Below, one piece after another: positions 1-7,551 of a DNA stretch of 64,000 bases (positions within the stretch are counted from its first letter, which is position 1; every line of letters starts with the position of its first letter). A model generated the notes under the pieces. The model worked only from the letters and a program-made list of their open reading frames with translations, made no database searches and was not told the DNA's origin. The stretch lies in assembly GCF_024169515.1 (NCBI RefSeq), contig NZ_JAMKCQ010000001.1, positions 806,001-870,000 of the forward strand, given 5' to 3'. The translations under genes were made by a program, and so were the position numbers. The DNA comes from Erwinia aphidicola. GTDB lineage: Bacteria; Pseudomonadota; Gammaproteobacteria; Enterobacterales; Enterobacteriaceae.

Positions 1-914
1 AAGCATCAAGGCTGGCCGTCACCCAGGCGATGGAGTCGCTGCAGTACCACCCGAACGCCAATGCGCGGGCGCTGGCGCAGCAATCCACGGAAACTATCGG
101 GCTGGTGGTCGGTGACGTTTCCGATCCGTTTTTCGGCGCAATGGTGAAATCGGTTGATGAAGTCGCCTGGCAGACCGGCAACTTTTTGCTGATTGGTAAC
201 GGTTACCATAACGAGCAGAAAGAGCGTCAGGCGATTGAGCAGCTTATCCGCCACCGCTGTGCGGCGCTGGTGGTTCACGCCAAGAAAGTTCCCGATGAAG
301 ATCTGCTGCCGTTAATGCAGCAGATCCCGGGGATGGTGCTGCTCAACCGCGTGCTGCCCGGCTTTGAAACGCGCTGCATTGCGCTGGATGACCGCTACGG
401 ATCCTGGCTGGCGACGCGCTACCTGATCCAGCAGGGTCACAAAAATATCGCGTTTATCTGCTCTAACCATCCGATCTCCGATGCCAGCGACCGCCTGCAG
501 GGCTACTACGACGCGCTGAAAGAGCACAGCCTGCCGTGCAACGACCGGCTGGTGGCGTTTGGCGAGCCGGATGAGGTGGGCGGCGAGCAGGCGATGACCG
601 AACTGCTCGGCCAGGGGAAAACCTTTACCGCAGTGGCCTGCTATAACGACTCGATGGCCGCCGGGGCGCTGGCGGTGCTGAGCGATAACGGCGTGCGCGT
701 GCCGGAAGAGATGTCGCTGATTGGCTTTGATGATGTGCTGGTGTCGCGCTATGTGCGCCCGCGCCTGACCACCGTGCGCTATCCGATTGTCACCATGGCG
801 CAGCAGGCTGCCGCGCTGGCATTGGCATTAGCCCACGGCCAGCCGCTGCCGGAGGTCACCAACCTGTTCAGCCCAACGCTGGTGCGCCGCCATTCGGTGG
901 CATCGCCGCCGTAA
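1..914 (+). CDS. galR: Galactose operon repressor GalR, 5'-truncated by the window edge
   Basis: LacI-family repressor that in E. coli shuts off galactose transport and metabolism genes until galactose binds. The reading frame is open from base 3 (ASRLAVTQAMESL), so about the first 30 residues, including most of the helix-turn-helix, lie outside the window. What remains is the hinge helix region (HPNANARALA) and the whole periplasmic-binding-like ligand domain, ending in SPTLVRRHS as in GalR/GalS. GalR is preferred over GalS because galR lies close to lysA-lysR in E. coli, and lysA-lysR follow here after an inserted sugar module. The 3' end faces the convergent GNAT gene across palindromic repeats. 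Confidence 0.9.
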   Translation, partial: ASRLAVTQAMESLQYHPNANARALAQQSTETIGLVVGDVSDPFFGAMVKSVDEVAWQTGNFLLIGNGYHNEQKERQAIEQLIRHRCAALVVHAKKVPDEDLLPLMQQIPGMVLLNRVLPGFETRCIALDDRYGSWLATRYLIQQGHKNIAFICSNHPISDASDRLQGYYDALKEHSLPCNDRLVAFGEPDEVGGEQAMTELLGQGKTFTAVACYNDSMAAGALAVLSDNGVRVPEEMSLIGFDDVLVSRYVRPRLTTVRYPIVTMAQQAAALALALAHGQPLPEVTNLFSPTLVRRHSVASPP

Positions 915-927
915 TCCTGCGAAAAAC

Positions 928-952
928 GGGCGAGGCATGCCATCGCCCCTAC
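928..952. repeat. REP-type palindrome (CTAC end)
   Basis: GGGCGA and TCGCCC arms around GGCATGCCA, followed by CTAC. It lies 13 bp after galR, between convergent galR and the GNAT gene. Same family as the elements at 1137, 6092, 6137, 14315, 14998, 26062 and 41529. Confidence 0.65.
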
Positions 953-956
953 ACCG

Positions 957-1161
957 TATCCGTGGGATCGCCGCAGGGGTCGGCATCGACGACGCACTAT
1001 CCGTGGGATCGCCGCAGGGGTCGGCATCGACGACGCCCTAACCGTGGGATCGCCGCAGGGATCGGCATCGACGATGCCCTATCCGTGGGATCGCCGTAGG
1101 GATCGGCATCGACGATGCCCTATCCGTGGGATCGCCGTAGGGGTCGGGCATGCCCGACCCG
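957..1161. repeat. Five-unit 41-bp tandem repeat
   Basis: Units begin with TATCCGTGGG or TAACCGTGGG at 957, 998, 1039, 1080 and 1121, an exact 41-bp period. Each unit carries GGATCGCCG, then G(C/T)AGGG(G/A)TCGGCATCGACGA. Later units hold the perfect dyad GGCATCGACGATGCC; earlier ones have one or two mismatches. The last unit turns into a GTAG-headed palindrome at 1137. The units look like amplified derivatives of that element. No convincing gene covers the array. Confidence 0.85.
1137..1160. repeat. REP-type palindrome (GTAG head, CATG centre)
   Basis: GTAGGGGTCGGGCATGCCCGACCC: a GTAG head followed by a near-perfect GGGTCGGGCA/TGCCCGACCC stem. It ends the 41-bp tandem array and precedes the 3' end of the convergent GNAT gene. 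Almost the same sequence recurs at 14315. Confidence 0.75.
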
Positions 1162-1167
1162 CACCGC

Positions 1168-1629
1168 TTAACCCAGCGCTTTATGATACAGACGCACGCG
1201 CGTCGCCGGGTAATCCAGCGCATCGCCGATATAGTGCCAGCCAAAACGCTCGTAATAATCAGCACAGGCAGAATAGAGGTACAGATGGCGGTCGCCGCGC
1301 TGAAGGCAGCAGTCGATCACCGTCTGCTGCAGGCGTTCACTTAAACCGCGCCCGCGATAGCTCTCATCCACGTACAGCGCCGCCAGCCACGGGAAAAGAT
1401 CCTGACGGCTGATCAAATCGCAGCGCCATAATCCCACGGTACCCACCGGGCGGTCGTCATCCAGCGCCACAAACGTCAGCGGCAGGTCGGCACCGCTCAG
1501 ACTGCTGTCGATCACGCTGGCATAAAAGTCGCGGCTGTTATCGCTGCCAAAAGCCTGCCATAGCCAGTCGGTGACCACTTCGCGGGTTGCCGGTACCGCG
1601 CTCAGCGGCACAATACGCAGCAAACTCAT
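1168..1629 (-). CDS. GNAT-family N-acetyltransferase
   Basis: A 153-residue GCN5-related acetyltransferase transferring acetyl from acetyl-CoA to an unknown amine. The acetyl-CoA loop is visible as YRGRGLSERL (motif A, around residue 90), preceded by the typical beta4 strand LAALYVDES and followed by YLYSACADYYERFGW, the usual motif B with an aromatic Y-x-x-F-G-W. The ATG overlaps the stop of the upstream GntR regulator in an ATGA tetranucleotide, so it is probably translationally coupled and the last gene of the PTS operon. Substrate not predictable; a link to sugar use is only positional. Confidence 0.8.
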   Translation of the reverse strand: MSLLRIVPLSAVPATREVVTDWLWQAFGSDNSRDFYASVIDSSLSGADLPLTFVALDDDRPVGTVGLWRCDLISRQDLFPWLAALYVDESYRGRGLSERLQQTVIDCCLQRGDRHLYLYSACADYYERFGWHYIGDALDYPATRVRLYHKALG

Positions 1630-2399
1630 ACCAGCTTGCCCTGAAAAATCGGCACTGATTCAAACAGATAGCCATCGAAATCTGGGGCATCGGCATCGGA
1701 GAGCTCCAGCAGGCTGTGCTTCACATTTTCCAGATGCTGCCACATTGCCTGCCACGACCCCATCACGTCACGGCGGCGCAGCGCGGCGAGGATGGTCTGA
1801 TGGTCGCCGAGCCACTTCAGGCGGTAGCTGCGGGTTTCAATATGGCCGCGCAGCTGCTGCCACAGCGGACTGCTTTCGTGATGACGCCAGATGCTGTTAA
1901 CGGTATCCAGCAGCATCTGATTCTGCGTCGCGCCGGCCAGCAGCAGGTGGAACATTTTGTCGTTGTCCTGACTTTTGTCATCGAGCGCGATGGCGCGCTG
2001 CTCCTGCTCCAGCGTGCGCTTGAGGTTTTCGATATCCGCTTTGGTGGCCATCTTCGCCGCAAATGCTGCGATATTGCTCTCCAGCAGCTGGCGCGCCTGC
2101 AGCATCTCAAACGGCCCGACGTCGCTGCGGAAGAATGCCTCTTCTTCGTCGCTGCTCTCCGAGGGGATGCGCATCACGTAAACGCCGGAGCTTTGGCGAA
2201 TATCTACCGTGCCCTCCAGCTCCAGCATTAGCAGGGCTTCACGCACAATGGTACGACTGACGCCCCAGGTCTCGGCGATATTACGCTCCGGCGGCAGACG
2301 CGAACCGACCGGATAGTGACCATCGATGATTTGCTGGCGCAGATCGTGACCGATTTCCTGATACTGCTTTTTTTCCTGCGCAGGCGCACCTTTGTCCAC
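1626..2399 (-). CDS. GntR/FCD regulator of the UxuR/ExuR type, probable local regulator of the PTS operon
   Basis: A 257-residue regulator with an N-terminal winged HTH (LPPERNIAETWGVSRTIVREAL, residues about 35-56, then LELEGTVDIRQSSGVYV) and a C-terminal FCD ligand domain (FEMLQARQLLESNIAAFAA; WLGDHQTILAALRRRD; WQHLENVK). The FCD part resembles E. coli UxuR closely, including the FDGYLF tail motif, although no uronate genes are nearby. It lies 38 bp after PTS IIB in the same direction. The divergent PTS promoter has three TGGNATNCCA palindromes (5603-5706), the kind of site I recall for UxuR/ExuR, so autoregulation of the sugar operon is inferred. The inducer is unknown. Confidence 0.85.
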   Translation of the reverse strand: MDKGAPAQEKKQYQEIGHDLRQQIIDGHYPVGSRLPPERNIAETWGVSRTIVREALLMLELEGTVDIRQSSGVYVMRIPSESSDEEEAFFRSDVGPFEMLQARQLLESNIAAFAAKMATKADIENLKRTLEQEQRAIALDDKSQDNDKMFHLLLAGATQNQMLLDTVNSIWRHHESSPLWQQLRGHIETRSYRLKWLGDHQTILAALRRRDVMGSWQAMWQHLENVKHSLLELSDADAPDFDGYLFESVPIFQGKLV

Positions 2400-2437
2400 A
2401 AAACCACCCTTTCAGCCATTATCCGTATTGATTGGCG

Positions 2438-2755
2438 CTAGTTTACCAAAGCCAGCGCCTGATCGAGTACTTTTGCGCCGTTAAGGGTGCCATAAGCCAC
2501 CGAATCAATCACCGCGATGGGGATTTGATAGCTGTCGGTCAGCTTGCGGTTCTCCTCCAGCTTGAAGCGCACCTGCGGCCCAAGCAGCACCACGGCCACT
2601 TCACCGACGTTATTTTCCAGCTCGTCGCGCAGGTTCTGTTCCGGGATGGCGTAGATCTGATACGCCAGCCCGCGTGCCGCCGCTTCTTTTTCCATCCGCG
2701 TCACCACCATCGAGGTGGACATGCCTGCTGCACAGGCGAGAACGATTCTTTGCAT
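2438..2755 (-). CDS. PTS lactose/cellobiose-type IIB component
   Basis: A 105-residue phosphocarrier that passes phosphate from IIA to the sugar on IIC. The phospho-accepting cysteine is Cys8 in CAAGMSTSM, the standard lactose/cellobiose IIB signature. The frame is open further upstream, but the ATG at 2755 is chosen because AAGGAGT sits just before it and the family begins right at this strand. The gene lies 10 bp after the phospho-beta-glycosidase, in an operon IIC - glycosidase - IIB - GntR - GNAT. Confidence 0.93.
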   Translation of the reverse strand: MQRIVLACAAGMSTSMVVTRMEKEAAARGLAYQIYAIPEQNLRDELENNVGEVAVVLLGPQVRFKLEENRKLTDSYQIPIAVIDSVAYGTLNGAKVLDQALALVN

Positions 2756-2765
2756 GATTAACTCC

Positions 2766-4193
2766 TTATTTGGCTTCATCATCCAGCTCAATGCTGAGCT
2801 GGCGGCTGTCACTTATCTGGCGATACCAGCGGGCGGATTTTTTCATCCGGCGCTGGCGCTGGTTTTGCAGGTCGATCTCGATCAGTCCGTAGCGATTTTT
2901 AAACGCGTTCATCGGCGACACGTTGTCGGTGAAGGCCCAAAGCATATAGCCCTGGCAGTTGATGCCCGCCTCACGCGCCAGCAGCGCCTGATAAAGATGC
3001 TCGCCGATAAATTCAATGCGGTAGTTATCCTGAATCTCTCCGCTGGCGTTTTTGAACTGCGCTTCGTTCTCAATTCCCATCCCGTTTTCGGCAATAAACC
3101 ACGGGAAATTGTCATACTCACTCTTCATGCGCTGCGCCATATCCCAGACGATGTGCGGTTGGATCTCCCAGCCGCGCGACTTATTCATTCGCCGCCCCGG
3201 CAGTTCAAAGTGCTCAAAATAGTAAGCCGGATGGAACGGGGTCTCCGGGTGCCAGGCGCGCGACGGAGCTTTCACGCGGTGTGGATAATAGAGGTTGATG
3301 CCCACTTCATCGACGCGGTTGGCGCGGATAATGGCCAGCTCCTGCGCGTCGACCTGCCAGTTCACGCCATGTTTTTCCAGCAGCGCCAGCAGTTCATCCG
3401 GGTACTCGCCTTTGATTGCCGGGTCGAGGAATACGCGGTTATAGAACAGATCGTAGATCTGTGCCGCCTGCACATCGTGCGCGGCAGCCGAGCGTGGATA
3501 GGTCACTTCCGGGTTGAGGATAGTGCCGACGGTGCCCTGATAGCCTTTGGCGCGGAACAGCTGCACCACTTTCGCCGTGGCGAGATTTTTGTGGTGGTTC
3601 CACTGCATCCAGGTGTCGGTGCTCTGCTGATACGGCCAGCGCAGCGCATCGAGATAGACCCGCGTCTGCACCACCACCGGCTCATTAAAGGCAAACCAGC
3701 GCGTCACTTTGTGTGCGTAGCGGGCGAACACCTGCTCTGCGTAGCGCATAAACAGCTCGACCACGTGTTTCGATGCCCAGCCGCCGTACTGCTCCAGCAG
3801 CGTGGCGGGCAGTTCGTAATGCTCCAGGCAGAGCATCGGCTGGATGCCGTTTGCCAGCAGCTCGTCAATCAGGCTGTCGTAATACGCCGCGTACTCTTCA
3901 TCCACCACCGCATTCTCATAGTCGGTAAGAAAGCGCGACCAGTTGATTGAGGTGCGGTAGTGCGTCAGCCCCGCCGCTTTCATCAGCGCCACGTCCTCTT
4001 TATAGCGGTTGATGAAATCGGTGGCGACCGCCGGGCCGTAGCCGTCGTGCCAGACGTGGCGGTCCTGCTGATACCAGGCATCGAGATAGGAATCCTGGCC
4101 GGCTTTCTTGCCGCTCCAGCCTTCGGTTTGCCACGCGGAGGCGGCAGCACCGAGAATAAAATCCGCCGGAATGGTGATAGTTACCTTACTCAT
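2766..4193 (-). CDS. GH1 6-phospho-beta-glycosidase
   Basis: A 475-residue glycoside hydrolase family 1 enzyme, expected to split a phosphorylated beta-glycoside imported by the adjacent PTS. Seen: the N-terminal GAAASAWQTEG strand, the acid/base Glu in AFNEP, the nucleophile Glu in FIAENGMG, and the C-terminal LWAFTDNVSPMNAFKNRYGL. A Ser stands where non-phospho beta-glucosidases have Glu, which favours a 6-phospho substrate. The usual Lys two residues before the phosphate-loop Tyr appears to be Asn, with Lys one position earlier. Gluco- versus galacto-specificity cannot be decided. It lies 9 bp after IIC and 10 bp before IIB. Confidence 0.92.
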   Translation of the reverse strand: MSKVTITIPADFILGAAASAWQTEGWSGKKAGQDSYLDAWYQQDRHVWHDGYGPAVATDFINRYKEDVALMKAAGLTHYRTSINWSRFLTDYENAVVDEEYAAYYDSLIDELLANGIQPMLCLEHYELPATLLEQYGGWASKHVVELFMRYAEQVFARYAHKVTRWFAFNEPVVVQTRVYLDALRWPYQQSTDTWMQWNHHKNLATAKVVQLFRAKGYQGTVGTILNPEVTYPRSAAAHDVQAAQIYDLFYNRVFLDPAIKGEYPDELLALLEKHGVNWQVDAQELAIIRANRVDEVGINLYYPHRVKAPSRAWHPETPFHPAYYFEHFELPGRRMNKSRGWEIQPHIVWDMAQRMKSEYDNFPWFIAENGMGIENEAQFKNASGEIQDNYRIEFIGEHLYQALLAREAGINCQGYMLWAFTDNVSPMNAFKNRYGLIEIDLQNQRQRRMKKSARWYRQISDSRQLSIELDDEAK

Positions 4194-4202
4194 TTTCGCT
4201 CC

Positions 4203-5537
4203 TTAATTTTTCGCCAGTTCAGGCTGCAGCGCCTGCGCTTCCGCAGCCTCTGCGCGGCGGGCGGCAACTTTGACAAATGGGATATAGATGAGGATCGACA
4301 CCAGGATGCAGACAATCTGCGTTACCACTGCCCCCATCGACCCGGCGGTGGAGAGCCAGGCGTTAATGATGGGCGGCGTGGTCCACGGCACCATGACCAC
4401 CGCTTTGCCAGCAAACCCGGTCAGCGTCGCAAAGTAGCCAATGGAACCGGTAATCAGCGGAGTGATGATGAACGGGATAGCGAGGATCGGGTTCAGCATG
4501 ATTGGCATGCCGAAGATCACCGGTTCATTGATATTGAACAGGCCGGGGCCAAAAGAGAGCTTGGCGATTTCACGCATCTCTTTGCGTTTGGTCGCCAGCA
4601 TCACCGCGCTCAGCAGGCCGATGGTCAGCCCGGAGCCGCCGATGCTCATGTACACATCCCAGAACGGCATGGTGATGATATTCGGCGCCTCTTTACCCTG
4701 CTCAAAGGCGTTCATATTGACCAGAATCGCCCCCAGCAGCAGCGGTTCGCGGATCGGCTTCACCATCTGGTTACCGTGGATGCCAATCACCCAGAACAGC
4801 TGGGCAACAAACATCAGCAGCAGAATGCCCCACAGGCTCTGCACCACCGATTCCAGCGGCTCCTGCACCACTTTGTACACGGCGTCATACAGATACATGC
4901 CGGTGAAGCGGTGGAAAATAAAGCCAAAGGTGGCGATGGCGGAGACGGTGATAATCGCCGGGATCAGCGCCGAGAAGGAGGCGGCAACGTTGGGCGGCAC
5001 GGTGTCCGGCATTTTGATTTTCAGGCGATCGACATGCTCCAGGCGGCAGTAGATCTCCACCGAGAGGATGGCAATAAACATGCCGAGGAACAGGCTTTTG
5101 GTGTCGGAGAACTGCTTAGCCAGCACGTCGGTTACCACCTGCATCTGGCCATTGACCATCATGCTCAGCGTGGTGGGGGTGACGGCAATAAAGCAGATGA
5201 TCGCCAGCAGGCCAGGAAACAGCGTTTTAATGCCGTTGATTTTTCCCAGCTCAATGCCGATCAGAAACACCGCGCCGATATTGAGGAAGCTCAGCGTGGC
5301 GTAGTTGATGCTGGAGGTGATCGGTTTCAGCTCGGCAAGGAACGACAGCGCCTGAAAACTGGCGAGGCCATTTTTGCCGTCCAGCACCATATTGGAAATC
5401 AGCACCGAAAATGCACCGACGATAATGACCGGCATCAGCGTAATAAACGACGCCTTGATCGCCATGATATAGCGATAGCTGTTGAACTTGGTGGCAAAAC
5501 TCCCCAGAGAGTCGATTAGCCGTTCCTGTAGAGACAT
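4203..5537 (-). CDS. PTS lactose/cellobiose-type IIC permease
   Basis: A 444-residue inner-membrane sugar permease of the ChbC/CelB family. Many hydrophobic segments are visible (for example FITLMPVIIVGAFSVLI near the N terminus), as is the family core FGPGLFNINEPVIFGMPIMLNP, in which NEP is the sugar-binding loop. The ATG at 5537 (MSLQERLIDSLGSF) is preferred to one 13 codons upstream because the family starts this way and AGGA lies upstream. It is the first gene of the leftward operon; its promoter lies between it and the divergent IIA gene. Confidence 0.93.
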   Translation of the reverse strand: MSLQERLIDSLGSFATKFNSYRYIMAIKASFITLMPVIIVGAFSVLISNMVLDGKNGLASFQALSFLAELKPITSSINYATLSFLNIGAVFLIGIELGKINGIKTLFPGLLAIICFIAVTPTTLSMMVNGQMQVVTDVLAKQFSDTKSLFLGMFIAILSVEIYCRLEHVDRLKIKMPDTVPPNVAASFSALIPAIITVSAIATFGFIFHRFTGMYLYDAVYKVVQEPLESVVQSLWGILLLMFVAQLFWVIGIHGNQMVKPIREPLLLGAILVNMNAFEQGKEAPNIITMPFWDVYMSIGGSGLTIGLLSAVMLATKRKEMREIAKLSFGPGLFNINEPVIFGMPIMLNPILAIPFIITPLITGSIGYFATLTGFAGKAVVMVPWTTPPIINAWLSTAGSMGAVVTQIVCILVSILIYIPFVKVAARRAEAAEAQALQPELAKN

Positions 5538-5602
5538 GGGTGAATCCTCGAGGTAAGGGGTCAGGCATCCCGGCATGAATATTTCTGCAGCTCACGCGGC
5601 AG

Positions 5603-5706
5603 TGGCATACCAAAAATAAACAATCGGTGATTATTTACTGTGATAAATCTCTCAGAAGTGATCACTGGTATTCCAATAAGATGAATCAACCAATTTTGGT
5701 ATACCA
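5603..5706. promoter_or_regulatory. Divergent PTS promoter region with three TGGNATNCCA operators
   Basis: Three dyads lie between the IIC start (5537) and IIA: TGGCATACCA at 5603-5612, TGGTATTCCA at 5666-5675, and TGGTATACCA at 5697-5706, the last within the perfect 12-bp palindrome TTGGTATACCAA (5696-5707). Centres are 63 and 31 bp apart, close to six and three helical turns, so all face the same side of the DNA. The third abuts the IIA start and would occlude ribosome or polymerase access. Binding by the UxuR-like GntR protein encoded at 1626-2399 is inferred from the site type and linkage. Confidence 0.7.
5639..5654. promoter_or_regulatory. Candidate CRP site
   Basis: TGTGATAAATCTCTCA matches the TGTGA-N6-TCACA consensus with one half perfect and the other 4 of 5. 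It lies between operators 1 and 2 of the divergent PTS promoter, where cAMP-CRP control of a sugar operon would be expected. Not tested. Confidence 0.45.
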
Positions 5707-5718
5707 ATGGAGACAATC

Positions 5719-6030
5719 ATGGATTTTGAACAGACGATGATGGAGCTGCTGATTAATGCGGGTGAAGCGCGATCCCACGCCATGAGCGCCATCCAGCAGG
5801 CGCGCAAGCGCGACTGGCAGGCGGCAGATGAGGCGCTGGCGGCCTCCTCTGAGGCTTCACGCGCCGCGCATAAAATCCAGACGCAGCTGATCGGTGCCGA
5901 TGAGGGCTGCGGCAAAGTGCCGGTGACGCTGATCCTGGTGCACGCGCAGGATCACTTGATGAATGCGATGCTGTGCCGCGATCTGGCCGAGGAGATTGTG
6001 CTGCTGAGGAGAGAGATGTTCGCGGGATGA
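5719..6030 (+). CDS. PTS lactose/cellobiose-type IIA component
   Basis: A 103-residue helical phosphocarrier accepting phosphate from HPr. The active His is His75 in LILVHAQDHLM, the hallmark of lactose/cellobiose IIA, and the rest forms the expected three helices. It is transcribed away from its partners IIC, glycosidase and IIB, an unusual split. An ATG at 5707 gives four more residues, but 5719 is preferred because GGAGA (5709-5713) is then a well-placed ribosome site. Its 3' end faces lysA across two opposed palindromes. Confidence 0.92.
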   Translation: MDFEQTMMELLINAGEARSHAMSAIQQARKRDWQAADEALAASSEASRAAHKIQTQLIGADEGCGKVPVTLILVHAQDHLMNAMLCRDLAEEIVLLRREMFAG

Positions 6031-6091
6031 GAACTCAAACGGGCCGACCGGAAAAAAAGTCTTCATCCCGGAGGGTGCAAACCATCGGCAC

Positions 6092-6167
6092 GGGGCGACC
6101 GGAAAAAAGGGTCGCCCCCTACGGATCCATTCTGGCGTAGGGGCTGACCCTCTTTTTCGGTCAGCCC
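6092..6167. repeat. Opposed pair of REP-type palindromes
   Basis: Element 1 (6092-6122): GGGGCGACC, A-rich loop, GGGTCGCCCC, CTAC. Element 2 (6137-6167), opposite orientation: GTAG, GGGCTGACC, T-rich loop, GGTCAGCCC. The stems differ by paired changes (CGAC/GTCG versus TGAC/GTCA). The pair lies between convergent IIA and lysA and could act as a bidirectional terminator. A partial relative, GGGCCGACCGGAAAAAAA, begins at 6041 without its second arm. Confidence 0.8.
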
Positions 6168-6177
6168 TCAGGCCGGG

Positions 6178-7431
6178 TTACAGCTCCAGCGCCAGCAGTT
6201 CGGCGACGGTTTGCGCACGGCGGATCTGGCGCGGCTCGCCGTTTTCGAACAGCACCTCCGGGATCAGCGGGCGGCTGTTGTAGTTGGAAGACATCGAAGC
6301 GCCGTAGGCACCGGTATCGTGGAACACCAGCCAGTCGCCGACTTTCACTGCAGGCAGCGCACGGGTCTCGACCTTGCCGCCTTCCAGCTGGGTGAAGACA
6401 TCCCCGGATTCGCACAGCGGCCCCGCCACTACGCTCGCAAGCGTCGTGGATTCATCCAGCTGGCGGCCATCACCGGCCATCGCGGAAATGTGGTGATAGC
6501 TGCCGTACATGGAAGGACGCATCAGGTCATTGAAGCCGGCGTCCACCAGCACAAAGTGACGGCTGCCCATACTCTTCACCGCGCGCACCTGGCTCAGCAA
6601 TACGCCGGACTCCGCCACCAGGAAACGCCCCGGTTCAATCTCCAGCTTCACCGGGTGGCCGAGGTGCTGCGCCACGCGCTGGCGCGCTGCGTCCCACAGG
6701 CCGTAATAGTGATGAGTATCAATGGTCTCTTCGCCAAAGCGGTACGGGATCGACAGGCCGCCCCCGGCAGAGATCGCTTCAAGATCCTGACCAAAGCTCA
6801 CGACCAGGTTAACCATCGCATCGCACACCTGCTCGAGGTGGCCGTAGTCGACGCCGGAACCGATATGCATGTGGAGGCCGACCAGCTTCAGCTGGTAGCG
6901 CTGAATCGCTTCCAGCGCCAGCGCCATATCCTCGTGCCAGATACCGTGCTTGCTGTTTTCACCGCCGGTGTTGGTTTTCTGACTGTGACCGTGACCAAAG
7001 CCCGGGTTGACGCGCAGCCACACCGGATGCCCGGCAGAGACCTGGCCCAGCTGGTGCAGCATATCCACCGATCCCGCATTCACCGGCACTTTCAGCTCGG
7101 CCACGCGCGCCAGCGTTGGCTCATCCAGCAGGTCGGCGGTAAACACAATCTCATCGCCGCCCGCCACATAGCCCGCCGCCAGCGCACGCTCAATCTCACC
7201 CAGCGAGACGGAATCCACCTTCACACCCGCCGCACGCATCAGGCGCAGGATATGAATATTGGAGCAGGCCTTCTGCGCAAAGCGCACCACGTCGAACTGC
7301 TGTAGCTGGCTGATACGATCGTGGATGATCGCCGCATCGTACGCCCAGAGCGGGCCGCCGTATTGCAGCGCCAGCGGCAGCAGGTTGTCCTGATTCAGGG
7401 CGGTGGTGGTGTCGGTAAGCAGGCGTGGCAT
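6178..7431 (-). CDS. lysA: Diaminopimelate decarboxylase
   Basis: 417-residue PLP enzyme of the alanine racemase/ornithine decarboxylase fold that decarboxylates meso-diaminopimelate to L-lysine, the last step of lysine synthesis. The PLP lysine is in RFAQKACSN near residue 54. Also visible are HMHIGSG, the phosphate-binding SAGGGLS, and the C-terminal substrate motif CESGD with YGASMSSNYNSRP. The protein agrees with E. coli LysA throughout. It is transcribed divergently from lysR, the classical arrangement in which LysR with diaminopimelate activates lysA. Confidence 0.97.
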   Translation of the reverse strand: MPRLLTDTTTALNQDNLLPLALQYGGPLWAYDAAIIHDRISQLQQFDVVRFAQKACSNIHILRLMRAAGVKVDSVSLGEIERALAAGYVAGGDEIVFTADLLDEPTLARVAELKVPVNAGSVDMLHQLGQVSAGHPVWLRVNPGFGHGHSQKTNTGGENSKHGIWHEDMALALEAIQRYQLKLVGLHMHIGSGVDYGHLEQVCDAMVNLVVSFGQDLEAISAGGGLSIPYRFGEETIDTHHYYGLWDAARQRVAQHLGHPVKLEIEPGRFLVAESGVLLSQVRAVKSMGSRHFVLVDAGFNDLMRPSMYGSYHHISAMAGDGRQLDESTTLASVVAGPLCESGDVFTQLEGGKVETRALPAVKVGDWLVFHDTGAYGASMSSNYNSRPLIPEVLFENGEPRQIRRAQTVAELLALEL

Positions 7432-7506
7432 AAGCAGTTCTCCATAAGGTTATGCCGCTATTACGCCACAGCAGGGGGCGGGAGAAAAATATCTGTTTTA
7501 ACGAAC

Positions 7507-7527
7507 CCTATTCATCCATGATATAGG
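7507..7527. promoter_or_regulatory. Candidate LysR binding box (T-N11-A)
   Basis: CCTAT-N11-ATAGG is a perfect interrupted dyad with the T-N11-A spacing of LysR-type regulators. It lies in the 120-bp divergent lysA-lysR interval, 25 bp before the lysR start. LysR is the obvious ligand; the assignment is inferred. Confidence 0.6.
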
Positions 7528-7551
7528 TTGTGAGAGTCAGAGGATCAGATC

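Noticed and set aside
957..1161. Possible CRISPR array
   Set aside because: The 41-bp units are directly abutting with no unique spacers.
2715..3950. 411-codon plus-strand ORF
   Set aside because: Antisense of the GH1 gene, which has full catalytic motifs on the other strand.
3960..5519. 519-codon plus-strand ORF
   Set aside because: Antisense shadow of the PTS IIC and glycosidase genes; rich in His, Gln and Arg as expected from reversed GC-rich codons, no family motif.
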